DNA of 64,000 nucleotides, taken from contig NC_135561.1 of NCBI RefSeq assembly GCF_964340395.1, positions 5,980,018 to 6,044,017 of the forward strand. Reading direction: 5' to 3'. This DNA is from Glandiceps talaboti. Its lineage: Eukaryota > Hemichordata > Enteropneusta > Spengelidae. The translations under genes were made by a program, and so were the position numbers. Below are positions 25,131-37,800 of this stretch, one piece after another; positions within the stretch are counted from its first letter, which is position 1, and the number at the start of each line of letters is the position of its first letter. Under the pieces are notes generated by a model. The model was not told where the DNA came from. It did no database searches and saw only the letters and a program-made list of their open reading frames with translations.

Positions 25131-27894
25131 TCACAAACAAATTTCCTGTTCCTCTGACATTTCATGTACCCATATAGAGGCCATAAAACTGTTCTCATCA
25201 AACCATGGTGTGTAATACAGTCTCGGCTGTTCCAACATGCTGAGCCAGGTGTTATTAATCCAATTCATATGTTTACTTTCCCTCTTTGTAGTAACAGGTT
25301 CTGTTCATCCATGGTCTGATGTCTGCAGTTGTATGTCAATAGTATTACAAGACTATTAGTAAGTAATACTTGCTTGATACAATAATCATACAAGTCTGAA
25401 AGTCCATCACAGTTCACATGCATCATCAGATAATGTCATCTCTATGTTGATGCCCACATAGATTAAATATTTTCAGTGAAATCATGCCCCAAGGATTAAT
25501 ATATTTGATAGTTCTTACAGAAAAAGGTTTGACCACAGGTTGCAGGAAGTTTAGGGGAGCAATAATGTTGATGGTTTTATGGACAGAGGTATGTATGTAG
25601 TATATTGTGTTGTACTTCTGTCTGTAATTTATTTGCTTTGGTGTTAGGTAGGTCACAGTATTGAGTGACCCCTGACCTCATTAGCATAGCTTATCCTTGA
25701 CACAGCATCAAAAAACTGATTAGCCTACTGGAGGCTTGAATTGTGTTATTTCTGTGCTGAAATAGTTATTTTTGGCAATTGTTGTTTTGGGAGATTCCAT
25801 AGATAATTCATCCAAAGTTGGCCTTATCTCAGTCCAGGGAAACAAAATAGTGTGGTGGAAAACAGCATTTTCCGTCAAATTGTGCTGAGAATGGTTGCTA
25901 TTGTTGGAGGCTGAGTAGATTATTATGTAGCCCAAAATTGGCTCCAAATATTGACCTGTGTTTAGATGGTTCATTGGCTCTTATGTCAGTTCAGGGAAAG
26001 AAAATGTGTGTTTACACATTGGGACAAAAAGGAACATGTTCAGTGAAATTAGTGAATGAACTTTGACCTTTTGTTTGATCAGGTTGTGAGGCAGCCATTT
26101 TGAATGCCAATCAAAACAGGATTATAGCAGATTATTAAAACAATATTATCAGTGATACAAGAAAAACAGTGCTTAGATAATGAACGACAGGAAAGTTATC
26201 ATTTTGTATCAAAAATTGTGTGAATTATCTATGGTAGAAATTTTGTGCAACCCAATCCTATCACTTTGTGTGCTCCTAAATAGTCTGTCATGTCATCCAT
26301 CTCCGAGACTGTAGTTTTACATGTCTAGACATAACATATAACATACTGTACTATACCTCAAGTAGAACGAATTTGACACAGATTTCCCACAATTATTTCC
26401 TACTTGCTGTTTTGTGACTGTGATATAGATACTGCGTTGTGTATCATTTTATCTTTCAAAAAAAAATACAATTCATGCCTCAACTATAGGTCAGAAATGA
26501 AATGTATTTTAGATTTTTGCTGCAAAATTGAGTACCGATAATGAGTGATGATGTCATCAGTCACTGTCAAAAATTAGTCCAGCTCGGGTTTCAGTAATGT
26601 CTTACAACAGGGTTCAAATTTTACTTCTATGCTTGGAAGTCAGATTTAGCAAAGTGAATTGTTTCAGCTACAATTTTCTGTTGATTTCCATTGGTCTAGC
26701 AGACTACCACCTTATAAATTTGGTAGTCAAGATACAATATGTAGTAGTCCATGTTTGACTTCTGGCTATTTCTATCCCTGTCTTATGCATGAAAAGGGTT
26801 TGCCCATATAGCTTCAGCATCTCAATTTTGTTGACCGAATAGTTAGCTCTCCACTAATAATGTCCAGAAGACATTTTGTAGAACAGAATATTGAATTGCA
26901 GATTTCCTACTCAACCCATTATTTTGTTTGATAAGTAAATTTCATCATGCAATGATTTGTCTGGGAATCTAGGCTGGCTAAGCTATTCAAACTGTGGCTA
27001 TGACTCATTACAATACATTTTATACTTAGTGTAAATAATTCAACATCTCTTATACAAAAGTTATGCCACTTGATTTAATCAGTGTATTTAGGGTAGATAT
27101 TTAGTTTGCCCTCAAAGTTCAACCTTTGAGTCTTTGTTTTCAGCCATTAGCTGTTCTATCTGATAGTCTTTCAACCTATGCTGGTTAACTAGGTGTATCC
27201 ACATGTGACCAAGTCCAGATGACGGGAACTGTGAAAGGGTAGCCCAGAGACTTCCTTGTGGCCTCACTATTTTAAGACTCCCTTTCTGTGGTTCAAAAAG
27301 TAGGTGAGAGATAGTGAGACCACAGCAAGTCTGAGCTAAACTTGCTGTGTGGAATTTCAGTGTGTTTTTTTATAGTATGGATGTTACGTACTAGGTGGCA
27401 CACCACAATATTTATGGTATGGTGGTTCACAACACTGGTAAAAGATATTGAAAGTCCATACATAGACCATGTCATAATTCTGATGTGTTGAAACTTACAT
27501 TAAATGCCCAGGGAACTAATAGGATACATCGCCTCTTTGCCACTCATACTGAAATTGTTGTACCTGCAGGAATGTAAAGGTTCATGAATGATGCAGTGAT
27601 CTAGATTGGTAACTTGTATGAATGTCTAATAGTAAATATGTCGTGAACAGAAAATGGCAAAATGTATCATTTCATATACCAGTGATTACTTGCTTGTTAG
27701 TCTATATGATATGACATTCGTGCCACGCTATCAGCCAATAGTTGGTGATAGGACTGAACAACACGATGCACCTTACGGTCTATTTGAAGTGGTACATGCA
27801 CGAACTATATGTATTTGCAGTGCAATAGTGAAAATATTTGCATACCTGTATTCAAATGATACCCTTAATATATTCTGATTATCTTTGTGTTTAA

Positions 27895-29512
27895 CCCTTT
27901 CACCACCAATGGCCTCATGGGATTGTGTGTTGTCCACCAGCCCCCTCACTAACATAATGTGAGAGTGAGTGTGGTGTAATCAAACTGATATAAAAATACT
28001 TAGAGTTGCTTATTTTTTTAAAATAAGGTATCATTTGAATGGAAAATAAATTTTCTACATCATAGTAGCAAATACATAAATTCAAATATCACACACATAA
28101 CCGAAATATGGATTAATGTAATAAAATATTAATAAAACAAGCATAGGTTGTTTATTTATTGACATATCACAAATAAACAAAATATTTATATTACAAACAA
28201 AATTCAAATTACCAACATTTATGTTCCTACAAAACTTCTGTATACTGGTTAAATGGTCAAAATCGGCGAAAATTTGTCAGAAAATGTTATTTTTAGTCGT
28301 AATAAATTTGAACGAAAATAATTAACGGCTCACTAATCCGATTACGACGCAATAGTCAGCCCCACACCGACAATCAAAGGGACAAAAATATCTGAAGTCG
28401 TCGCCCCAATACCTTCTGAAAAATCAGTTTGTGTAATTATATATCATTATTTGACAGAACAACAAAAAATTATCACCAAATTTATCCTCAAAATCAGTAA
28501 AAAATGCCCCCAAGTTGGTAGTTTACGAGTCCGAATCGGGACGCCAACGTGACGCTTTTCGCCGACATGTTTACCCACAAAAGCAAATCTGCAGTCGGGA
28601 CTTTGAAGTTACGTTGCGATAATCTGATCCTTCCATATACTGCATCGAGTTCACGCAGCCATCTCCTTATATAAAACATCGTATTCATAGTCAAAATTGA
28701 GTGGAAATTTCTACGAACAGCACCTTTATTTACATTGCAAACGATGTTAGGGGAGACAGATTTTGCCTCAGCGATGTTGAAATTTGAATTTTACATTGAA
28801 AAACTCGCGTAAAAAATCCGATCGGAAAATCGCCCATATCACGAGTAAGTTTCCCTCCACTGACCTCTACACATTGAGCTAATACAAATACAAGTCATTA
28901 TTGAGCCGTAACAAAAAGAAATAAAACCAAAATAATCCACGATATAGCCCAAAATTACCCCCAGAACGTTAGCATGGGCGTCGGCACGGTCACAAGATTG
29001 CGTAAATTTGAACGACATTCAAAAATTCAACCGTAAACTGCCGTCGGCAGCTCACACGGCCTTAGCGGGAATTTGATGCTTACATACAAGTACAATGTGT
29101 TCCCACAGCTAAATACTTGTATTCAACGATGTATTTCGAGTCAAATTCTATCGAAATATCCAAAGATAGTGACATAATTTATATCGTAGGCCATGTTATG
29201 AGAGCCGTTAATTACTTCCGCCATGTTGAAATTCGATTTCGTGAGCGAAAAACGCACAAAAAATTACGATCGCTCGTCATTTGGATCGTACTCGAGATAC
29301 CGTTCACTGTCATGCTTTCAAAATGGCTGTGTAGATAAACAAGGCTAATACGCATGTGTGGAACTAGTTATGGCAGCAATTTTTGCAGCAATAGCTGCCG
29401 TTAAACGGCACACCGGCGAGGTAGGTGAATGAACTTTGGCGTTCCCGCAATAGCGGGAATTGGTGGGCGCCCTAGAGCGTTCCCGCAATAGCGGGAATTG
29501 GTGGTGAAAGGG
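27895..29512. mobile_element. Non-autonomous piggyBac-like element
   Basis: Perfect 19-bp inverted ends including the target site: TTAACCCTTTCACCACCAA at 27891-27909 and its exact reverse complement at 29498-29516. Removing one TTAA leaves a 1,618-bp element starting CCCTTT and ending AAAGGG, flanked by TTAA. TTAA target duplication with CCCTTT-type ends is the hallmark of piggyBac transposons. No transposase frame exists inside, so it is a deletion derivative or MITE. Near the right end the 18-bp palindrome TTCCCGCAATAGCGGGAA occurs twice (29442-29459 and 29480-29497). The interior is richer in CpG than the surrounding intron. Confidence 0.85.
29442..29497. repeat. Paired subterminal palindromes of the TTAA element
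   Basis: Two identical 18-bp sequences with 7-bp perfect arms and an AATA loop, 38 bp apart centre to centre, just inside the right terminus. Subterminal repeats are often transposase-binding sites. None is seen at the left end, so the element is asymmetric. Confidence 0.85.
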
Positions 29513-30390
29513 TTAAGCTCAGTAGCAACTGATGTGTAATGGCATTGTTAAAAAAATGTTGCAATATTTGGTAAATATTCTTGATTTTGATTTTATTTAC
29601 AATTTCGTCATAGTCAGTTGGAAATCAACCCATTATGATGTCTAACTTGAAATGGAGACTTTAGTGCTTATGAAAGAGTTGTCTTCCAGGTTGGTATATC
29701 AATATGGTGTAAGATGTACATCATGATAAGTTGATTTCCAAACTACAGAATTGCATATCAATAGTCTGTGTTATCAGTCTGAGTATCAGGAATGAAAGTC
29801 TGAATTGATTAATTACAACTATCTGTACAATCTCTCACTATGTGGAATTGGAATGGGTTGGACTGTGATATGATGAAGAAGATGAAATTAATTGAATGTG
29901 TAGAGAGACTAGAACAGGAAGGGATGTTGTGATTCTATTAGAGATTCTGGGTTATTGTGAACCTCCAGGGTACTGGATATATCAGATTTTGTTGTATATG
30001 TTGTTTTGATAAATGGGGGGAGTGAAAGTAGAGCATATGGTGATTACATAGATTTACATGTGGTGCCATCTCGGAAAAGCAGCAAGGGTTGGGCTCTGAA
30101 GAACTTCAAGTGCTATGTTCTGTCAGCATATCGACCACTGAAAACTGTTTAATTTGGTGCCATTTGCTATGAGGTAAAGTACTCGGAACCAGATTATCCA
30201 TTCAAATATGATGATATGTATGGTGACTACAACGGTAGAATGACAAGTTATTCTTTCCAGCAACTGATTGTTTGTGGCAGATATTGTCATTTGATACACT
30301 CATCTTTGAAATGACCAGGTTAAGTGATTACTTTCAGATTGTGTGCCTGCCAAGGATACACTAATGGAAACAATTATAGGGTGCATAGTA

Positions 30391-30759
30391 GTCTAGTTCC
30401 TATGCGATGCGTTACGATTACTACGATCATCTCCACTCATATAGAAGGAGAGTCATTATTTTAGCACAGAAATCTGTGCTACTCCCGCTGGGCAAAGGGT
30501 GAATGATGCATGTCAGTAGTAATCCATCACAAATTGACAAGACAGTTGTAATTGGTTAGTTCCTTTAGACAATTGCTCATTAACCAAACTCCACCTCTGC
30601 AGTCTGAAACTTGAATGATGTGGGGACGCGATAACGCCATCACATTTAAATGAACACAGTCAGGGGGATAGCACAGATTTTTGTGCTAGAATAACGACTT
30701 TCCCAATACGTGAGTGGAGATGATCATAGTAATCGTAACACGTAATATAGGAACCAGAC
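30391..30759. mobile_element. 369-bp foldback MITE with TA duplication
   Basis: Long imperfect terminal inverted repeats of about 100 bp. The left arm starts GTCTAGTTCCTAT and includes GTTACGATTACTACGATCAT and TAGCACAGAAATCTGTGCTA. The right arm is the reverse complement, with GATGATCATAGTAATCGTAA and GTTCCTAT/ATAGGAAC ends. TA flanks both sides (30389-30390, 30760-30761). There is no coding capacity. Probably Tc1/mariner-type, but the superfamily is inferred only from TA. Confidence 0.85.
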
Positions 30760-31194
30760 TAGGTGCATTGTGAAGATATGCAGTCCAACATATCACCTTG
30801 GTGAAATAGTTTTCAAAATTTATATTTTGATTTATTTTATTTCAATTTTATTTCTGTTTATAGACATCCAAATTATTACTGAAATACAACTATCACCAAC
30901 ATTTTGATATAAACCGACAACTTGTTCAAATATTTTGTACATGGGTAAAAGTGTGGAATTCTTAAATGCAAGTTTTGTACTCTTAACTGCATATAGTTGT
31001 AACAGTTATTTGTTTGTCTATCATAAAATAGTATATTTTGCAGCAAAGATATAATGTTGAAAAAATAAAGACTATTTGAAATAAAATTTAGGAATATGTC
31101 AAATGTATTGAAGATTATTAGGGTATTATGAAGTAGTGTTTTTGTAGTAAAAAGTGTTTTCATTAGGCCGGTAAGCAGGTAAAATCTATCAGTG

Positions 31195-31310
31195 TTCCCC
31201 CAAGTGATTTTAGTGGGGTTCCCAAACAAAATGGTGGTAGATTGTATACGGGTAGACTCCAACTTTTATCCTTTTCTGTTACCAGGGTTTCCCAACCTTA
31301 GCAAAAACTC
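31195..31310. repeat. Dispersed repeat, copy 1
   Basis: Shares GGTTCCCAAACAAAAT, then AGATTGTAT, CAACTTTTA, CTTTTCTGTTACCAG and CTTAGCAAAAAC, in the same order and spacing, with a second copy near 63335-63428. Probably a fragment of an interspersed repeat; no ends are defined. Confidence 0.75.
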
Positions 31311-31569
31311 TCTGTTACAGAATAAATGAGATTTCACATAAATGGGTTAATAGTTCAAGAAGCCATGCCATCGTATTTACATTGTACAACATTTCACATA
31401 GTGTTCCTTATTGTTCTACACACTGCATGCCAGCAAGTTTGCTTTACGTGACCCGACTTCCATAAAGGTCAGACAGAGGTCAAGAAAAGGTTTATGTAAA
31501 GAGGTGAAGTAAAATTCTTAATGAAAATGTGCGATGGACCATATAAAAAAGTTAAAACACCCCACCCCT

Positions 31570-31571
<2 letters not shown>

Positions 31572-31643
<72 letters not shown>

Positions 31644-31648
31644 ACACT
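31572..31648. repeat. (CA)n microsatellite
   Basis: More than 30 CA dinucleotides with one TA interruption, in intron 2. The minus-strand Cys/Val frame over it is an artefact. Confidence 0.97.
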
Positions 31649-31811
31649 TAAGCTTTTATACTTACATAGTATAGTGTGGTAAGCATGTTCATTTGACATG
31701 AGGTAATGTAAAAGAAATATGTTATCTAGAGTCCAAACCAATATACAGAAATAACAATGTATATGTATGGTCATGGTGTGAGTAAGACGAACCCTTATTT
31801 GTTAAGTGGAT

Positions 31812-31827
31812 GGGGGGGGGGGGGGGG
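31812..31827. repeat. Poly-G run
   Basis: Sixteen consecutive G on the + strand within intron 2. A tract prone to slippage and sequencing error. Confidence 0.95.
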
Positions 31828-34800
31828 TTCTATGATTGAGTTTAAGCCATCTGTCTGTCCATATACCTGTTTGTACATCTGCAACCATTTCTAAGCTGTC
31901 AACACAATTTATGAAAAAACTGAAGGGTTCACGTATGTTTCATAAATTCACCCGATTAGGTTTGACAAATTGCATACTAAATATTAATGAATTTAGGGGT
32001 GGAGAGTGTTGCTGACATGTTATCCTGCGAGTGAAAGTGAAATGATTTAGTGTAATCTAGTTCTTTGTGGTACGTTTACTGTTATCACAGTAGGCGATTA
32101 ATCTCTGTCGATGGCATGAGATGAACTATCTGGACCCGAGTCTAAGAGAGAGTTTGTGATAACTACTATAGTTTGTTTTTTAAAAGCAGGAGTTGCCATA
32201 GTATATCTGTGTTGTGTTAAGGTGTCAAGTTGTTGCCAAGGATACCTTCACACTATGCCTCACAAACAGATAGGATCTGTTCTGAGAGTGATTAGGAAAC
32301 CTTCAGGTGTGAAATTAGGCAACGCTTGAATTGCCATGGATACATCGCTACAATCATAAACTGTAAATGTCATTGTTGCTCCATAGAATCGTAAAAAGCT
32401 TTAGCGCTTCCAAGACTTGAGCAGGTAAGGTCTGCCCTTCTGTTGGAAAACGAGTCAGGCGTGGCGTTAATCTTGTTCTGTTACATAGATACCAATTTTC
32501 CTGTCTGGTATTGTCCATTGAAGTCTGGAAACAATTCTTGGACTTGGTATTTTTGCAGATGCCCATAACATAAGCCATTCATAGAAAAAGGTGCACAGTA
32601 AGCATATGCTAGGGGGTTTTACAATAACCCTATTCCTAGCTCTGACCTGACCTGTACTCCCTAGCTTTGAGGTCATTCCGATACTCTAAATTCAGCTACA
32701 ATAAATGAGTGGCTTTATAGCAAAGTGTTAAATTTGTATACCTGTACATTTGATTGGTTCCCCAGTATTTCATATTTGAATTAGATAGCTGTTTTAACTA
32801 ATAGAAAGGGCCACTTCATATTAGGATTAAAATGTAGTCGTAAAATAAAGCTGTAGCAGTAGAAAAAAGTTCAGAACAAAAGAATGTAATGTAATCCTTA
32901 TGGTTCCACTGATGTGATAACATAGAATTTGAGACCCTGGGATTGAATCCCTGGCCTTTAGAAATTGTAATTTCATACACCCCCGTTGAGTCTGTCCTTG
33001 CCCTATAGTCTAGTCATGTTGTCTGAGTCTGGAGAGGATAGATTGAAAATCATAGTGATGGTGAATAGAACTTGACTGTTTCCATAGAAACATTCTCAAG
33101 TGATGTGAGAGAAATCTCGCCATGGCTTGTGTGATGTGCATTTATTACATGTAAAATGGATGCGAGATGAAAACGAGGCTCCTGGCTGTAATTGTAACAC
33201 TTCACATACATGTCTCATTGATGTGTTAGTGTTGTCTTGCCTAGATTTCAATGAAATATATTTGCATACTATGTATTTTTGAAAATTATATTTTGAATTA
33301 TATGAAATGCAGGAATTTTTTTGCCTGTACTAATTGTTGTAAGAGGTGTTGGCATTCGCACATTCTAGAAATTAAATTGTTAAAACAGTGTTTTAAATTC
33401 ATAAGTGGTATTCCCGAGAGGACATCAGCAGACACTTTATATTTTGAAGGAGACATAGGCTTTGTGAAAGGCCTGTGGTTTATTGCTATAGTGACCCATG
33501 CACTTTGCAGTATGTGGTTTGTGATTTGACACTGTACAGCAGATTGAGAGTGGAGCATGACTGTCGACAGACACTTCACCTGAGCTAAAACGGCATTCTC
33601 CAACTGACAGCCAGACTGATTGATGGCATTGGGAGGGTCCGAGATACTTTCACGCAATACTGCAGATGGCCGTGGTGGTAGGTTTTCGGCTATACGGGCG
33701 GTATGAACTATGTTGACGTTGGGTGTGGCACGTGGTATAGCTGAAGGAATTCTTCAGAAAAGTCACTGTGCTTATTATTGTGGTTTTTTCGACTGACATA
33801 GTTTAGTGTTTAAATTTTTATCTGTAGTTTTGCGTTTAAGTGTTCAGGTATAATTTTTTGTTTTATCATGTGTAATTTTGTGTTAAGTTTCTATGTATAA
33901 ATTAAGTTTTTTGTCCAAGCATTCATGTATAATTTTGTGTTTCACTGTTCCCGTATACTGTCGATGATAATGTACAATGTAAATTTGTGCAATGAGTGTA
34001 GCCACATTTAGTCCATCTGCCAAAGGTCACATCCATGTCAGTTAGAGGCAAAGATTGAATATATATTATGACCTTATATGATATGTGCAGATGATAGTTA
34101 GTGATGAAAAATAAATGGAAATGTCAAACAATGTGGCAGTATGTGTACTCCTTTCAGGTTAACATTTCCTTTTGCTTCTCATATTACCTGGTGAGCTTAT
34201 CTATGGAGGGAATAGCAATTATTACAAACTTCCATTTCTACCTGTGAAGTCATATCAGTAAGCGTTAGTTTGACATGTTGTGAAGTATTATCTCACATAG
34301 GAAATACTAGAAATAGCTTGACAGCTAACTGATGTCGTGAAGCAGATAGGAAAAAACCCATATTTTTATTGATGGTGTTGCCATGGTGACGTGATAAGTT
34401 GTCATCTTCCACGGATCTCTATTTGATATATATTTGCAAGATAGCGATGGTTTTTTTTCTGACAAAGACACATAAATAGAAGAAAAAACCACTTTGTGAA
34501 ATGAATAGTGCATAGTACATGTATGTTATATTATGTAGGCTTTTATTCACATTTTGCAAGTATTTTTCTGGTTTGAGAAAGAAAATTGAAAGTACTTATT
34601 TGTAGATGAAAAAATAACATCCCAGTGGTTGTGAAAAGAGAGAATGTATTGCAAGTAAACAATGTGATGAAAACTAAACAATTTGTATGTAGTTCAAGGT
34701 ATCGCTGTCACTATTGCAGAGTACTCCAAGACTTAAAACGCATTGTGATTTGCTATTAACATAAAGTATATTTTTAACATAGAACGACTTTCTTTTGAGG

Positions 34801-37800
34801 TGTTTTGCCTGAAGAAACTGGTACTGACCAAAGTATAGGGGAAGGGAGTACGCTGACAAACTTGTACCGAGTAAGGGGATGAAGTGCAGTTTAGGTGCCC
34901 AAATTCATTGGGTTAGAATGTGCAGATCTCTTTCACCCAACAGTTGGGTAAAGAGATTTTCAGATTCAAACCCCAATTAGACTAGGAATTGTACTGTTGT
35001 GTTGCCATTTTCGTGGTGTAGTAATGTTTGAGAAGCTATCAACAGTAAATAAGTGCCATGGCAGGTTGACTCTTTTGACTAGTTTGGAGTATTGGTGAGG
35101 CTTTTTTCAAGAAGTTGTATAAATATACCACAGATATCTTGTGTTAGCAAGTTTTTAAATTTTACAAAAATAGAGATGCTATTTCCACCCAAAGTAACCT
35201 TGAAAATTTAGAAAGGAAAGTCAACAAAATACAGTGGAAATATGTGGACGTAAAGTTGATGTAGGGAACTATTCCATTTGTGTAGCTGACTGTCTTTCAA
35301 TTTTTTTTTATCCCAGATTATTTTTATGAAAATTAGCTGTGGAATTTAGTCGGATCACTCTAATTAAGATAAACCAGATTTGAATACAAAGGCATAGCAA
35401 ACTGTTGGAGAAAATGACATAACCAGTCAATTATTACAACATCAACACATGGGGTCACTGTTTCTCATATTGTGTTGATATTTTAAGGGGTTTCCCTGGC
35501 TTAAGAGGTGATGAGGCATTGTTTGCCTGTATTTATATGGTACCAGTTCAGTGAACATGATTTGCATGTCAGGGTTGTTGTTATTGTATGATAGGTAGGT
35601 GTCCTCTATATGCAATCATGCAGAGAGTCTATCAATGCTTATGTAAGTGTGTGACTGATTACCATACAAAGACCCATGTCATTATGTGCTTGTAGTTTGT
35701 TCAATTATGTATTCATAGCCAAAGGTTACTAGAGAATTTCAGACAGTTGTCATTGTAACTTTGTCAAGTATTGTTCTCTATGTTGACATTGTACAACCAA
35801 ATAGGATGTTTTGACATGTATTACCACTCATCATTCACCTTGTTAATGAACTTATTCAGACTATAGAACAGTGTGCATGATTAAAAAAAATATCAAGGCG
35901 CGGGAAAATGTTGCACATCAAGGCAAATTAGTTATGACAGGATCGGTCTTTTTCAGAGCAGTGTAGTTGGTTTGTTGTATGTGGATGATTATCGTTATAG
36001 CCTGCATAGTGTAGTAGATCCAGGTTTATGAAAAATAAGTGTATTTTTTTGTAGAAATCTCTGAAGTATGTGAGTGATTGTACATGTAATAGATTTTACC
36101 TACTTACTGCCTGTAGTGAGTCAGCAGTATTAGAATTACTTTCTGTATATGGTTTTGTTTAGCACTTTTAAGTGCAGTGCCGATATACTATACCTTTGAA
36201 CTTGAGTGTTTGTGTTTAATGGAGTGGTTCTGTACAATATAGACTTCCTGACACTTGATGCTTTTGTGTGTAGAATTTAAGTCTATTATTCACACTGTTA
36301 GAAAGGTAGTTAGTTTAGTTAGTCTGAAGGAAATTTTCTGACAAATACCTGTAAGAAATGTAATCTGTGATATTTTTCATACAATATATCGCCATGCCCT
36401 CGAATGAATGACAATTTTTGTCAAAATGATAAAAACAGGGTTTTCTCGTAAGACAGTATAAGAAAATACGGAATACCAAATTTTGGTGTCACAGGAAATT
36501 GTTGTGGGTCAGTGGCACATCAAATTGGCTTTACATGCATGAGGCCATGCTGTATATTAGTGTGGATTCCAATGTGGTCTCTAACTAAACCACTTTGAGT
36601 GGAGGTATAAATTGTAATGATACCGTATAAAAACTAGACTAGCTAGATATAGATATGTTGTGTTCTCATGTATAACAGTTACACAGCTATATCTGAATTG
36701 ATTAACATTTTAATAAAAAATCTTAACTTCAAAGTTCAATAAAAAAAAGTACAAAAAATGATCATAATAGAGATGACCGTTTGAAGACAAAAATAAACCT
36801 GATTTCGTATCCCAGGATTATTTCCTTCTAGGCAAACAGAAAAAGAATAAAAACAAATCTAATGATCATGTTTATCACAAATTTGAGAAAGTACCTTGTG
36901 GTTGTTATGGTAACCAGTGAACAAGAAGATGTATATTGCCAGGGTAATGGAGGCTGAAAGGCTTCTTCTCTTCCGTAGACATATATTCTTTTGGAATTGT
37001 AAAGTCACAGAATTTGAATTGAGTTGATAACATACAAGTGACTTCTATGAAATGACAAACCATGAATTTATTTAGAGACGAAAAAGGGTTGAAATGGATA
37101 ACGAAACCCATCAACTATTACAGTAACTTTTCATTTTATACACATGATGTGCTATCATTGGACTGATTTTGCACATAATAGGTCTGTGGAAATTGCATAA
37201 CTTATTTTTTGACCAATATTGCAATTGGGTTTCACGAGGTACATTGCCAACTCCTACTTCATCAGAAGTAAAACTGTATTCCTGTTTGAGTTTAACCAAT
37301 ATTATCAAATTTTCATAAATTACTTGCAGCTTTCACTTTAAAGTGTTCAGACCTCTGAAAGAGTCCGAACAGTTGACAACAGAAAGACGGTGAGGGGTGG
37401 GGAAAGGGCAAGAGTATAGTCATAGAGACTGCTTGATGAAAACAATCAAAGTTTACATGCAATTATAATTGACTCTGAGATCCTTTATTGATTCCTTGTC
37501 CAGGAAATATTTTCAATCAGCGTGATTAAAATGTCTTCCATGTCAAGATTGATACAGATCTGTAGGATTCAACTTACTGATTTTGTCTGTAGATTGTTCA
37601 TGCTGTATTTCTCTTTGACTCACTATGGTGTTCCCTTTGACCTTTTGCTATAAAATGATGATGTTGCCGTTATTGATTGGAAACTGCTGGATGTGACATA
37701 AACTGTAAAGTACTTTGACGTGACCTTGCATACTGCCCTCGCACATCAGTGTTGAATGTGTTGAAATAGGGCACAGATTGGCTGTGAGAGAGAGGGGTAG

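Noticed and set aside
28341-29340. Host CpG island or exon inside intron 2
   Set aside because: The CpG-rich stretch lies wholly within the TTAA-flanked element, so it belongs to the transposon.
30876-31262. 128-codon minus-strand frame in intron 2
   Set aside because: AT-driven composition rich in Phe/Ile/Asn/Leu, no motif, inside an intron and partly in a dispersed repeat.
31469-31774. Minus-strand Cys/Val-rich frame
   Set aside because: Translation of a CA microsatellite. The same applies to frames over 45463-45706.
32920-32965. tRNA-like T-arm GGGATTGAATCCC
   Set aside because: An isolated palindrome without other tRNA arms or an A-box at the right spacing.
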